Below, piece by piece: positions 1 through 8,466 of a stretch of DNA of 64,000 nt. A program made the position numbers and the translations under genes. This DNA is from an uncultured Clostridia bacterium. Lineage in GTDB: Bacteria > Bacillota > Clostridia > Christensenellales > Borkfalkiaceae. Under the pieces are notes generated by a model. The model was not told the DNA's origin, did no database searches, and saw only the letters and a list, made by a program, of their open reading frames with translations. Position 1 is the first letter of the stretch, and every line of letters starts with the position of its first letter. The stretch spans positions 62,001-126,000 of the forward strand of contig CALVMR010000014.1 of the NCBI GenBank assembly GCA_944346885.1, given 5' to 3'.

Positions 1-179
1 CCGCCAACAAAAAGTCTGCTTTGGCAAAGCGTTTGAACGCGGCAAAAGCGGCGGCGGGAGTCGCTGCTCCCGCGGCGGAAGCAGCCCCTGCGGCGGTGGA
101 AGAAGCGCCCGCAGCGGCGGAAGCCCCTGCGGAAAAACCCAAGAGGACGCGCAAAAAGAAGGAAGCGGACGCGGAGTGA
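1..179 (+). CDS. rpsT: 30S ribosomal protein bS20, C-terminal part (start outside window)
   Basis: The reading frame is open from the window edge to a TGA at 177-179. Its first visible residues (ANKKSALAKRLNA) match the end of bS20, where the family has a final helix of the type NKKSxLAKxLN. bS20 binds 16S rRNA early in small-subunit assembly. The usual protein stops about here, but this frame continues for roughly 45 residues of Ala/Pro/Glu followed by a basic KRTRKKK stretch and an acidic end. The assignment rests on a short segment, so another small basic ribosomal or nucleoid protein is possible. Confidence 0.6.
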   Translation, partial: ANKKSALAKRLNAAKAAAGVAAPAAEAAPAAVEEAPAAAEAPAEKPKRTRKKKEADAE

Positions 180-253
180 TCCCCTCCCTTTTCCGCGGTC
201 TACCTCGACGGAGCGCGGCGTGCCGTATCCCGTTTTAACCGTATAGAATCGAG

Positions 254-285
254 AAAAAGCGCCGGGTTCTCCGACGCTTTTTTGC
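254..285 (+). terminator. Intrinsic terminator after the partial rpsT-like gene
   Basis: The arms AAAAAGCG and CGCTTTTT enclose an inner CGG/CCG pair, and a T run follows. It lies 75 bases after the stop codon. Confidence 0.7.
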
Positions 286-403
286 GTGCCGAACGGCCGG
301 CGGCACGCCGTGCAGCACTCATAGAAACACTTTGCGGCAACAAAAAGGGCGGCACAAACCGCCCAAACCGAAAAACGGCGAAACTTTTAAAAAAGCGCCC
401 GAA

Positions 404-447
404 ACGGCGGCGGGGCATCCGATACGGATGCCCCGCCGCCGTTTTTT
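404..447. terminator. Bidirectional terminator between convergent genes
   Basis: A perfect 18-bp stem (404-421 with 425-442, loop ATA) is followed by T6 on the plus strand. On the minus strand a T run follows a few bases further on, at about 388-394. It serves the end of the polyamine operon (minus) and any read-through from the left (plus). Confidence 0.85.
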
Positions 448-467
448 GCTTCTCGTCTGCTTATCGT

Positions 468-1577
468 TTACAGGCGCCCTTTAAAATCTTCGTACCCGAA
501 AGAGCGCAGCGTACACAGTTCACCGTTTTCCCGCCGCAGCACGATGGACGGCAGCGGCATTCCGTTGAACGTGTTCGTTTTGACCATCGTATACAGCGCC
601 ATATCCTCAAAAACGAGGGTATCGCCCGCCTTTACCGGAGCATCGAAAGAATAATCGCCGATCACGTCTCCCGCCAAACAGGTACCGCCCGCAAGGCGGT
701 ACGCATGCGCCTTTTCCCCCGCGGCGCCCGCGCCTTGCAGCGGCGGGCGGTACGGTATTTCCAGCACGTCCGGCATGTGGCACGCCGCCGAACAGTCCAG
801 CACCGCTATATCGACGCCGTTGTGCACGACGTCTACGACCGAAGTGACAAAGTACCCCGCATCGAGCACGACCGCTTCGCCCGGTTCCAGATAAACCTGC
901 ACGCCGTAACGCTCCGAAAGAGCGCGCACCGTGTGAACGAGCAATTCCCGATCATAATCGGCGCGGGTGATGTGATGCCCCCCGCCGAGGTTGAGCCACT
1001 TCATTTTCGGCAGATACGCGCCGAACTTTTCTTCGAGCGCGACAACGGTCACCGCGAGCGCGTCCGCATTTTGTTCGCACAGCGTGTGCATATGCAGCCC
1101 GTCCAACAGCGGCAGCACGGCAGAGTCGAACTCTCCCGCCGTTACGCCGAGGCGGGAGCCGGGCGCGCACGGATCGTAGATCGCATGCCCCTCCTGCGTG
1201 GAACGCTCCGGGTTGACGCGCAGCCCGACGCTCTTGCCCGCCGCCTTGGCGCGCGCGCCGAACGCTTTGAGCTGCGCACAGGAATTGAATACGATATGAT
1301 CCGCGTACGTTAAGAGTTCTTCAAACTCGTCCGCGCGGTAGGCGGGCGAAAAAACATGCGTCTCCCCGCCCATCTCTTCAAAGCCGAGGCGCGCCTCGTA
1401 CAGCCCGCTCGCCGCAGATCCGTCCAAATATTTGCGGATGAGCGGATAGGTCTTGTATGCGGAATACGCCTTTTGCGCAAGCAGGATCTTGCAGCCCGCC
1501 CGCTTCTTCACATCGGCGAGGACGCGAAGGTTCGCATGCAGTTTTGCCTCGTCGATAAGATAATACGGCGTGCGCAT
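468..1577 (-). CDS. nspC: Carboxynorspermidine/carboxyspermidine decarboxylase
   Basis: This PLP enzyme of the alanine-racemase/group IV decarboxylase fold decarboxylates carboxy(nor)spermidine, the last step of the aspartate-semialdehyde route to spermidine or norspermidine. It has 369 residues, the normal size. The PLP lysine is K36 in LLAQKAYS, and the glycine-rich GGGHH and EPGEA motifs bind phosphate and substrate. The ATG at 1577 was chosen over an upstream in-frame start because the family begins at MRTPYYLIDE and the ATG lies one base after the stop of the dehydrogenase gene. It is the last gene of the polyamine operon. The exact product (spermidine or norspermidine) cannot be told from sequence. 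Confidence 0.93.
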   Translation of the reverse strand: MRTPYYLIDEAKLHANLRVLADVKKRAGCKILLAQKAYSAYKTYPLIRKYLDGSAASGLYEARLGFEEMGGETHVFSPAYRADEFEELLTYADHIVFNSCAQLKAFGARAKAAGKSVGLRVNPERSTQEGHAIYDPCAPGSRLGVTAGEFDSAVLPLLDGLHMHTLCEQNADALAVTVVALEEKFGAYLPKMKWLNLGGGHHITRADYDRELLVHTVRALSERYGVQVYLEPGEAVVLDAGYFVTSVVDVVHNGVDIAVLDCSAACHMPDVLEIPYRPPLQGAGAAGEKAHAYRLAGGTCLAGDVIGDYSFDAPVKAGDTLVFEDMALYTMVKTNTFNGMPLPSIVLRRENGELCTLRSFGYEDFKGRL

Positions 1578-1578
1578 G

Positions 1579-2838
1579 TCAATCCACCAATATGGGGTCT
1601 TCCACGATCTTCCACGGCAGCCCGTTTTCGTTGAGCGCCTCCATGAACGGGTCGGGGTCGAACTCTTCGGGGGTATACACCCCCTTTTTGTTCCACTTGC
1701 CCGTAACAAGCATCATGGCGCCGATCATGGCGGGCACACCCGTCGTATACGAGATCGCCTGCGACTCCACTTCGCGGTAGCACTCCTGATGGTCGCATAC
1801 ATTGTAAATATACGCCGTTTTGCGCTTGCCGTCCTTCACCCCGGTAAAGATACAGCCGATGTTCGTTTTGCCGACGGTGCGCGGACCCAGCGAAGCGGGA
1901 TCGGGCAGCAGCGCCTTCAAAAACTGGATGGGCACGATTTCCTTCCCTTCAAAGTTTACGGGCGTTGTGGAGAGCATGCCGACGTTTTCCAAGCACTTCA
2001 TGTGCGTGAGGTAGCTCTGCCCGAAGGTCATAAAGAAGCGGATGCGCTTTACGCCTTTGATGTTTTTGGCGAGCGATTCGATCTCCTCGTGGTGCAAGAG
2101 GTACATATCCTTTTCCCCCACGCCGTCGAAAGAATAGGTGCGGTGAATGCTCATCGCGGGCACCTCGACCCACCTGCCGTTTTCCCAATACGAACCGGGG
2201 GCAGACACTTCGCGCAAATTGATCTCCGGGTTGAAGTTTGTGGCAAAGGGATAGCCGTGGTCGCCGCCGTTGCAATCCAAAATATCGATGGTTTCGATGG
2301 CGTCGAACAAGTGCTTTTGCGCATAAGCGCAAAACACCTGCGTCACGCCGGGGTCGAACCCCGAACCGAGCAGCGCCGTAAGCCCCGCCGCCTTATATTT
2401 TTCCCCGTACGCCCACTGCCAAGAATAATCGAAGTAGGCGGAAAACCCCTCTTCCTTGCAGCGCTTTTCGTATTTTGCGCGCCATACGGGGTCATCGGTG
2501 TTTTCCGGCTCGTAGTTCGCGGTATCCAAATAATCGACGCCGCAAGCGAGGCAGGCGTCCATAACGGCGAGATCTTGATACGGCAGCGCGATGTTCATCA
2601 CGAGATCGGGCTTCACCCGACGGATGAGCGCAATAACCTCTTCAGGGTCGTCCGCGTTCACCTGCGCCGTGGTGATCTTTGTCGCCGTTTTCCCTTCCAG
2701 CTTCGCTTTGAGCGCGTCGCACTTGGAAAGGGTGCGGCTGGCGATACACAATTCGGAAAACACATCGCTGTGCATGCAGCACTTGCGGATGGCAACGGAA
2801 GCAACGCCGCCGCAGCCGATGACCAATACGTTTGCCAT
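1579..2838 (-). CDS. Carboxy(nor)spermidine dehydrogenase (saccharopine-dehydrogenase family)
   Basis: The enzyme condenses aspartate semialdehyde with putrescine or diaminopropane and reduces the Schiff base with NAD(P)H to carboxy(nor)spermidine, the substrate of NspC. At 419 residues it is full length. The N-terminal Rossmann motif is GCGGVAS (residues 8-14), followed by the family segments LDTANYEPE and GSGFDPGVTQVF. The upstream sequence contains AGGAG and AGGAT about 10 bases before the ATG. Immediate coupling to nspC and membership of a polyamine operon separate it from lysine-pathway saccharopine dehydrogenases. The literature calls this gene casdh or CANSDH. Confidence 0.9.
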   Translation of the reverse strand: MANVLVIGCGGVASVAIRKCCMHSDVFSELCIASRTLSKCDALKAKLEGKTATKITTAQVNADDPEEVIALIRRVKPDLVMNIALPYQDLAVMDACLACGVDYLDTANYEPENTDDPVWRAKYEKRCKEEGFSAYFDYSWQWAYGEKYKAAGLTALLGSGFDPGVTQVFCAYAQKHLFDAIETIDILDCNGGDHGYPFATNFNPEINLREVSAPGSYWENGRWVEVPAMSIHRTYSFDGVGEKDMYLLHHEEIESLAKNIKGVKRIRFFMTFGQSYLTHMKCLENVGMLSTTPVNFEGKEIVPIQFLKALLPDPASLGPRTVGKTNIGCIFTGVKDGKRKTAYIYNVCDHQECYREVESQAISYTTGVPAMIGAMMLVTGKWNKKGVYTPEEFDPDPFMEALNENGLPWKIVEDPILVD

Positions 2839-2889
2839 GATCCTGTTTCTCCTGTTTTGAATTTTTCAAAAAACGCCTCGCCCGTCGGC

Positions 2890-3744
2890 TTACCGCCGCA
2901 GCGCAAGCAGCATTTCCCGCACGATCTTGCAGGCGACTGCCGTGGAAACGCCGCTCGCGTCGTAATGCGGGCTGAGTTCGTTCACGTCCAGCGCGACCAC
3001 GTCCGCCGCCGCACAGACGAGCTGCGCCGCGCGGCGCAGCTGCTCAAACGTGACGCCCCCCGCCTCCGGCGTGCCCGTACCCGGAAACACGGAAGGATCG
3101 AGCACGTCTAAATCGAGCGTAAAATAGACGGGCTTGCCCGAAAAGGCTTTCAGCACCTCTTCCAATCCGTCAAACCCGAAGGGATGCAGCAACGTGTGCG
3201 CCTTCCCCCACGCAAATTCTTCGCGCAGCCCCGAACGGATGCCGAACTGCGCGATGCGCCCGTCCCCCACCAACTCGTGGCAGCGGCGCAGCACGCATGC
3301 ATGCGAGAGTTTTACGCCGAGGTAATCGTCACGCAGGTCCGCGTGCGCGTCAAAGTGCACAATGCAAAGCTGCGGATATTTTTTGACCGCCGCCCGCACC
3401 GCGCCGAGGGTGACGAGGTGTTCGCCGCCGAGCAAAAACGGACGCTTTCCGTCCCGCAGGATCTGCGCCGCACGCTCTTCGATGCCGCAAAGCGCCCCTT
3501 CGGTATCCCCGAAGGGCAGTTCGAGGTCGCCGAGGTCGGCAACGGCGCACTCTTCCAGATCCCTGTCTTGGTACGGGCTGTACGTTTCGATGCCGTACGA
3601 TTCGCGGCGGATGGCGTTGCTTCCGAACCGCGTGCCGGGGCGGTACGAAGTAGTACCGTCGAACGGCGCCCCGAACAAAACGGTATCCGCCTCTTCGTAC
3701 GGCGTATCACAGGCGAGAAAAGCGTCAATCTGCATGTTCGACAT
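2890..3744 (-). CDS. speB: Agmatinase
   Basis: A binuclear manganese ureohydrolase that splits agmatine to putrescine and urea. The metal ligands are visible: H109 in GGEH, D132/H134/D136 in DAHAD, and D211/D213 in DLDVLDPS. It has 284 residues. The ATG at 3744 has GGAGGAG ten bases upstream and overlaps the end of speE by 20 bases, so translation is probably coupled. Some bacteria use SpeB-like enzymes on N1-aminopropylagmatine instead, so the order of aminopropyl transfer and urea removal is open. Confidence 0.9.
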   Translation of the reverse strand: MSNMQIDAFLACDTPYEEADTVLFGAPFDGTTSYRPGTRFGSNAIRRESYGIETYSPYQDRDLEECAVADLGDLELPFGDTEGALCGIEERAAQILRDGKRPFLLGGEHLVTLGAVRAAVKKYPQLCIVHFDAHADLRDDYLGVKLSHACVLRRCHELVGDGRIAQFGIRSGLREEFAWGKAHTLLHPFGFDGLEEVLKAFSGKPVYFTLDLDVLDPSVFPGTGTPEAGGVTFEQLRRAAQLVCAAADVVALDVNELSPHYDASGVSTAVACKIVREMLLALRR

Positions 3745-4585
3745 CGCTCAAAAGCTCCTCCACATACGCGGGGATATAAAACGCCCCCTTGTGCAGCGTG
3801 GTCGTATAATAGCGGCATTTGATGCCGCGGGCATTCCAGCGCGCCTCGTTCAAATCGCGCAGAGGGTGGTATTTTTTGGAGGCAAACCCGAACAGCCAGT
3901 GCCCCGAAGGATAGGTGGGGATGTGCGCCTGGTAGACGCGGCTGATGGGAAAGGATTCTACGATGCGTTTGTGCGCACGCTGGCAGGCGAGCGCATCCTC
4001 GGCGTAAAAAGGGCTCTCGTGCTGGTTGACCATGATCCCGTCCTCTTTGAGCGCCTTGTAGCAGTTACCGTAAAATTCACGGGTGAACAAGCCCTCGCCG
4101 GGGCCGAACGGGTCGGTGGAATCGACGACGATCAGATCGTACTCGTTTTTGCACGAGCGCACAAAGCGCAGCCCGTCTTTATAATGCACGGTGACGCGCT
4201 CATCGCTCAGCCCGCTCGTAAGCGAAGGAAAATACTCGCGGCAAACTTCCACGACTTGCCGGTCGATCTCAACGAGGTCGATGCTTTCAATATCGTCGTA
4301 ACGCACCAGCTCCCGCACCACGCCGCCGTCGCCGCCGCCGATCACGAGCACCCGCTTCACGTTCGGATGCACCGCCATGGGAACGTGCGCGATCATCTCA
4401 TGGTAAATAAACTCGTCCTTTTGGGTGAGCATCATATACCCGTCCAGCACGAGAAACCTGCCGAATTCGGGGCTGTCGAACACGTCGATGCGCTGCAAAT
4501 CGCTCGACCCGCTGTACAGCTGCCTGTCCACACGGATAGAAAGCTTTACGTTTTTCGTGTGCCGTTCGGAAAACCAAAATTCCAT
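3725..4585 (-). CDS. speE: Spermidine synthase (polyamine aminopropyltransferase)
   Basis: It transfers the aminopropyl group of decarboxylated SAM to putrescine (or agmatine), giving spermidine and methylthioadenosine. It has 286 residues. The Rossmann motif VLVIGGGDGGVVRE and the acidic active-site segment VVDSTDPFGPGEGL are diagnostic. The ATG at 4585 was chosen because GAGGG precedes it by about 7 bases and the family starts at this point; an ATG 13 codons upstream lacks this support. Its amine acceptor cannot be read from sequence, and a second spermidine route is encoded in the same operon. Confidence 0.92.
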   Translation of the reverse strand: MEFWFSERHTKNVKLSIRVDRQLYSGSSDLQRIDVFDSPEFGRFLVLDGYMMLTQKDEFIYHEMIAHVPMAVHPNVKRVLVIGGGDGGVVRELVRYDDIESIDLVEIDRQVVEVCREYFPSLTSGLSDERVTVHYKDGLRFVRSCKNEYDLIVVDSTDPFGPGEGLFTREFYGNCYKALKEDGIMVNQHESPFYAEDALACQRAHKRIVESFPISRVYQAHIPTYPSGHWLFGFASKKYHPLRDLNEARWNARGIKCRYYTTTLHKGAFYIPAYVEELLSDVEHAD

Positions 4586-4645
4586 AACTACCCTCTGCTT
4601 CAAAAGCCCATTCCGAAAATTCATTCAAAGCCGCCGCCCTGCCCG

Positions 4646-6091
4646 TCAGATCACGTTCAGCCGTTCGATCTCCGCATCTTCGGGTCCTGTCATTTGGCAG
4701 CCTTTCGCCTTTGCGTATTCGATGTAATCCAAAATGCGGCGCGTGATGCGCTCTCCCGGCGCCAAAATGGGGATGCCGGGCGGATAGCACATGACAAATT
4801 CGCTGCAAATACGCCCCTCCGTTTGCCGCAGCGGCAAGGAAGTTTTCTCGGCGTAAAAGGCGTCTTGCGGAGACATGGCGACGATGGGCTCGATGTACTC
4901 CTGCTTCATCAGCCCCGCCTTGCTCTTTTTGTACCGCCGCCGTATCTCCGAAAGCGCGCTTACCAGCCGTTCGACGTCGCGCTCCCGATCTCCGATCGAA
5001 AGATAGGCGAGGATGTTGCCGAGGTCGCCGAATTCGATCTGGATATCGTATTCGTCGCGCAAAAGGTCGTACACCTCAATGCCCGCCAGCCCCACGTCTA
5101 ACGTGTTGACGGAGAGCTTTGTTTCGTCGAAGTCGAAAATGCTGTCTCCGTTGACAAGCTCTCTGCCGAACGCATAATAATCGCCGATCTCGTTGATCTC
5201 GCCGCGGGAGTAGCGGGCAAGCTCTGCAACGCCCGCAAACGCCTCCCTTCCGCGCAGAGCAAGGTTGCGGCGGGAGATATCCAGCGAGGAGAGCAGCAGG
5301 TACGAGGCGCTCGTCGTCTGCGTCAGGTTGATGATCTGCCGCACATACCCCTCCTGCATCGAAGGGCCGATCAGCAAGACCGAACTCTGCGTCAAACTCC
5401 CTCCCGATTTGTGCATCGATACCGCCGCCATATCCGCGCCCGCTTTCATGGCGGAGACGGGCATCCCCTCGCCGAAATAAAAATGCGTGCCGTGTGCCTC
5501 GTCTGCCAAACAGAGCATGCCCGCGCCGTGCGCGATGCGCACGATCTCGGCAAGGTCGGAACAGATGCCGTAATAGGTCGGGTTGTTGACGAGGATCGCC
5601 TTCGCGTCAGGGTGTTCGGCAACGGCGCGGCGCACCGCATCCGTACGCATGCCGAGCGAAATGCCGAGGTCGTCGTCGCATTCGGGATCGACGTACACGG
5701 GCACGGCGCCGTTCAAAACCATCGCCGTCATCACGCTCCTGTGCACGTTGCGGGGCAAAATGATCTTTTCGCCGCGCTTTGCAACGGCAAGGATCATGCT
5801 CTGCACGGCAGACGTTGTGCCGCCCACCATGAGAAACGCCCACGCCGCGCCGAACGCCTCCGCCGTCAGCCGCTCCGCGTCGCGGATGACGGAAACGGGA
5901 TGGCAGAGGTTATCCAAACACTTCATGGAATTTACGTCCAGCCCGACGCACTTTTCGCCGAGCAGCGCGCAAAGTTCGGGGTTCCCCCTGCCGCGCTTAT
6001 GCCCCGGCACGTCGAAGGGCACGAGACGCATGCGCTGCATCTCCTGCAACGCTTCGTAAATGGGCGCCCGCTTTTGCGTCAATTCCTTCAT
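4646..6091 (-). CDS. speA: Arginine decarboxylase, PLP fold-type I
   Basis: This member of the Orn/Lys/Arg decarboxylase family converts arginine to agmatine, which SpeB then cleaves. At 481 residues it is close to Bacillus SpeA and much shorter than the inducible acid-response enzymes, because it lacks their N-terminal wing domain. PLP binding is shown by D197/H200 (LADEAH) and the Schiff-base lysine K228 in SMHKSGGSL. GGGAGAGG precedes the ATG. Lysine as substrate cannot be excluded, but the adjacent agmatinase favours arginine. Confidence 0.88.
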   Translation of the reverse strand: MKELTQKRAPIYEALQEMQRMRLVPFDVPGHKRGRGNPELCALLGEKCVGLDVNSMKCLDNLCHPVSVIRDAERLTAEAFGAAWAFLMVGGTTSAVQSMILAVAKRGEKIILPRNVHRSVMTAMVLNGAVPVYVDPECDDDLGISLGMRTDAVRRAVAEHPDAKAILVNNPTYYGICSDLAEIVRIAHGAGMLCLADEAHGTHFYFGEGMPVSAMKAGADMAAVSMHKSGGSLTQSSVLLIGPSMQEGYVRQIINLTQTTSASYLLLSSLDISRRNLALRGREAFAGVAELARYSRGEINEIGDYYAFGRELVNGDSIFDFDETKLSVNTLDVGLAGIEVYDLLRDEYDIQIEFGDLGNILAYLSIGDRERDVERLVSALSEIRRRYKKSKAGLMKQEYIEPIVAMSPQDAFYAEKTSLPLRQTEGRICSEFVMCYPPGIPILAPGERITRRILDYIEYAKAKGCQMTGPEDAEIERLNVI

Positions 6092-6109
6092 CGCCTCTCC
6101 CGCTCTCCG

Positions 6110-6868
6110 TCAAAAAATATTTTTGTTGCTGAAAATTTCGATCATTTCGCGGCGCAGATTGCCCGTCATCTCCAACCGCTGCTTGGGCGGCAGCTCGTAA
6201 GCGTCCGTCTTGAACAGATAATTTTGCAGATCGATCTCTTTGACCATCATGCGGGTATGAAAGAGGTTCGCCGCGTACACGTTGATATCCATCGCATCGT
6301 AGCGCAGCAGCGTTTCGGGGTCGATGTAATCTTGAATGGAGCGGATCTTATGGTCGAGGAACAGTTTGTGCCCGTTCACGTCCCGCGTAAATCCGCGCAC
6401 TTTGTAATCCAGCGTGATGATATCCGAATCGAAAGACCCGATCAGATAATCGAGCGTGGAGAGCGGCGTGATCTCGCCGCAGGTCGCCACGTCGATATCC
6501 ACGCGGAAGGTGGCAAGGCAGGTTTCGGGATGGTATTCGGGATAGGTGTGCACCGTAACATGGCTCTTGTCCAAATGCGCCAGCTGCGTTGTTCCCGCAG
6601 GGATCATGGAGCCCTCCGCTATGAGGATGGTGACAGAGGCGCCCTGCGGCTCGTAATCCTGCTTGGCAATGTTGAGCACCTTTGCGCCGATCATATCCGT
6701 TAGCGTCGTCAAAATATTCGTAAGGCGCTCGCTGTTGTACTGCCCGTCAATGTACGCAATGTAATCGCGCTGTTCGCGCGGGCTTTTGGCATAGCACACA
6801 TCGTAAATATTGAAGCTCAAAGACTTCGTAAGATTGTTGAACCCGTACAGATTGAGCTTTTCTCCCAT
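6110..6868 (-). CDS. speD: S-adenosylmethionine decarboxylase proenzyme, E. coli type
   Basis: It makes decarboxylated SAM for SpeE. The proenzyme cleaves itself at K101-S102 in the segment LDKSHVTVHTYPE, and the serine becomes the pyruvoyl cofactor. Resemblance to E. coli SpeD runs over the whole length (GFNNLTKSLSF, ARQDYEPQGAS-like segment, VRGFTRD). At 252 residues it is slightly shorter than the E. coli enzyme because a loop before the cleavage site is missing. This class differs from the small SpeH enzymes common in Bacillota. The ATG at 6868 has GGGAGG eight bases upstream. It is the first gene of the operon and lies behind an attenuator-like leader. Confidence 0.93.
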   Translation of the reverse strand: MGEKLNLYGFNNLTKSLSFNIYDVCYAKSPREQRDYIAYIDGQYNSERLTNILTTLTDMIGAKVLNIAKQDYEPQGASVTILIAEGSMIPAGTTQLAHLDKSHVTVHTYPEYHPETCLATFRVDIDVATCGEITPLSTLDYLIGSFDSDIITLDYKVRGFTRDVNGHKLFLDHKIRSIQDYIDPETLLRYDAMDINVYAANLFHTRMMVKEIDLQNYLFKTDAYELPPKQRLEMTGNLRREMIEIFSNKNIF

Positions 6869-7181
6869 GGTAAAAACCTCCCGCAAACGCAAAAAGAGCG
6901 GCATGCCTTACGCATACCGCTTTGAACAATCACACAAGCTCCCCCGACGCACGGCAGGGCAAGCCCGAAACAGAGTCTATATAGCAAATACCTTACTTTT
7001 ACTACTCTTATTGATCGATTTACAAGCGTGCCGCAAGGCACCGGTTATCAAGTAACCAACTTATAAGATCGGGCATCGCCCGGATCACAATAAGGCAACG
7101 AAAGCCGTTGCGCCGAAGCCGCCGTAAACGGCAACGGATAAAATATTTGCATGGATACTCTGTTTCGCGCATCACATGGTA
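6869..7181 (-). promoter_or_regulatory. Structured leader of the polyamine operon, candidate attenuator
   Basis: About 310 bases separate the predicted transcription start from speD. Reading down the minus strand there are several hairpins: CCGTTG/CAACGG, GGTTA/TAACC, GTGCC/GGCAC and AGAGT/ACTCT. A terminator hairpin lies at 6889-6921, just before the ribosome-binding site. I see none of the conserved cores of the SAM, guanidine, lysine, glycine, THF, preQ1 or T-box classes. The layout suggests transcription attenuation by a polyamine- or SAM-related signal, but this is inference. Confidence 0.55.
6889..6921 (-). terminator. Terminator in the speD leader
   Basis: A ten-base-pair stem (6897-6906 with 6912-6921, one G-T pair, loop of five) is followed on the minus strand by CTTTTTG. 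It ends about 21 bases upstream of the speD ATG, the position expected of an attenuator. Confidence 0.7.
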
Positions 7182-7186
7182 GCACT

Positions 7187-7215
7187 ATTGTACCCGAAAT
7201 CGCCGCCTTTGTCAA
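7187..7215 (-). promoter_or_regulatory. Sigma-A promoter of the polyamine operon
   Basis: On the minus strand TTGACA (7210-7215) is followed after exactly 17 bases by TACAAT (7187-7192). Confidence 0.88.
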
Positions 7216-7565
7216 CGGTTTTGCACCACCCTTTCGCCCGCGCGGGCGCACGCACGCGTTTTTTTAACGTTTTTGCACAAACTTTTGTGCGCACAAAAAA
7301 ATCCGACCCCGCACCCGCGCCACCGCGGCGGCAACAGCGCCGCAAAAAAACCGCCGCGGCGAAAAAGCACTGCGCCGCCGAGCAAAAACAAACCATGCCG
7401 CATGCAGCGGTACCGCCGCAAAAAAACCGCCGCGGCAAACGCCTGCGCCCTTTTCGGCGGCAGACGGATAAGCGGCGGGCGAAGAAAAAGCCGCAGCGCC
7501 CGCCCAAAGCATTTGACGCAACAGGCGGCGATGCGGTATACTGAAAAAAAACAGCGGAGGAAGAC
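7216..7565. other. GC-rich spacer without a gene
   Basis: No supported coding frame is present. The stretch holds two copies of GCAAAAAAACCGCCGCGGC (near 7341 and 7420) and other C/G/A-rich simple sequence. The only visible gene signal is the ribosome-binding site of the next plus-strand gene at its right end. Confidence 0.5.
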
Positions 7566-8426
7566 ATGAAGCAACTAGCGATCATCGGCGGCGGCCCCGC
7601 CGGGATCTCCGCCGCACTGTACGCGGTGCGCGGCGGCGCCGAAGTGACCGTTTTCGCAAAAGACGGCGGCGCGCTGGAAAAGGCGGATCGCATCCAAAAT
7701 TATTACGGCTTCGAACACGGCGTCGCCGCCAAAGAATTGATCGCCGCGGGCGTCCGCCAGGCGCAGCACCTCGGCGCCGCGGTAAAGCACGCCGAAGTGT
7801 TCGGCGTCGAATTTGCCGAGGGCGGCTTCCGCATCAAAACCGCAGACGGAGCCTTTGACGCAGGCGCCGTTATCATCGCCTGCGGAACGGCAAGGAACGC
7901 GCCCCCGATCAAAAACCTGCAAACCTTTGAGGGGGCGGGCGTAAGTTACTGCGCGATCTGCGACGCATTTTTTTACCGCGGCAAAAAAGTTGCCGTCGTC
8001 GGCAGCGGCGCCTACGCCCGCAGCGAATACGCGGAACTGAAAAACGTTGTAAAGGACGTGACCGTACTCACCGACGGCGGCGGCGCATTGGACGGGATTC
8101 CCTGCAACACAAAAAAAATCGCCGCGTTCGAAGGCGAACATAAGCTGGAATCGATCGTTTTTGCGGACGGCTCGCGGGAAAATTTTGACGGCGCTTTCAT
8201 CGCCTGCGGATCGGCGGGCGCCTTTGAACTCGCAAAAAAAGTCGGCTTGGAGATCGGCGGAGGCAAACTTCTCGTCAACGAAAAGAGAGAGACGAATGTG
8301 CCCGGCATTTACGCCGCGGGAGACTGCACCCCCGGCTTGCAGCAGATCGCCAAAGCGGTTTGCGACGGCATGACGGCAGGCACCGAAGCATTGAAATATT
8401 TAAAGGCGCAAGACCTAAAACCCTAA
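7566..8426 (+). CDS. Thioredoxin-reductase-like flavoprotein
   Basis: This flavin pyridine-nucleotide/disulfide oxidoreductase has 286 residues, slightly short for TrxB. It has the N-terminal FAD motif IGGGPAGISAA, a redox-active CxxC (C129/C132 in YCAICD) and the C-terminal FAD motif GIYAAGD. The second nucleotide domain has GSGAYA, but the HRRxxxRA element by which TrxB reads the NADPH phosphate is missing; the segment reads VLTDGGG. This resembles clostridial reductases that use ferredoxin or another donor. GGAGGA precedes the ATG. No thioredoxin gene is adjacent. Confidence 0.8.
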   Translation: MKQLAIIGGGPAGISAALYAVRGGAEVTVFAKDGGALEKADRIQNYYGFEHGVAAKELIAAGVRQAQHLGAAVKHAEVFGVEFAEGGFRIKTADGAFDAGAVIIACGTARNAPPIKNLQTFEGAGVSYCAICDAFFYRGKKVAVVGSGAYARSEYAELKNVVKDVTVLTDGGGALDGIPCNTKKIAAFEGEHKLESIVFADGSRENFDGAFIACGSAGAFELAKKVGLEIGGGKLLVNEKRETNVPGIYAAGDCTPGLQQIAKAVCDGMTAGTEALKYLKAQDLKP

Positions 8427-8466
8427 AACAAAAGCGAAAACGGCATCGAGCAAAAAAGCGAAAGAA

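Noticed and set aside
1570-5101. Long plus-strand frames over the polyamine operon
   Set aside because: They are shadows of the minus-strand genes, caused by GC-rich third positions.
6869-7181. SAM riboswitch in front of speD
   Set aside because: The conserved SAM-I blocks around the kink-turn and the GGNAC-type core are absent.
7048-7251. Small minus-strand frame in the speD leader, and a second one starting near 7167
   Set aside because: The first overlaps the promoter, and neither has a ribosome-binding site. A leader peptide is not excluded but is not supported.
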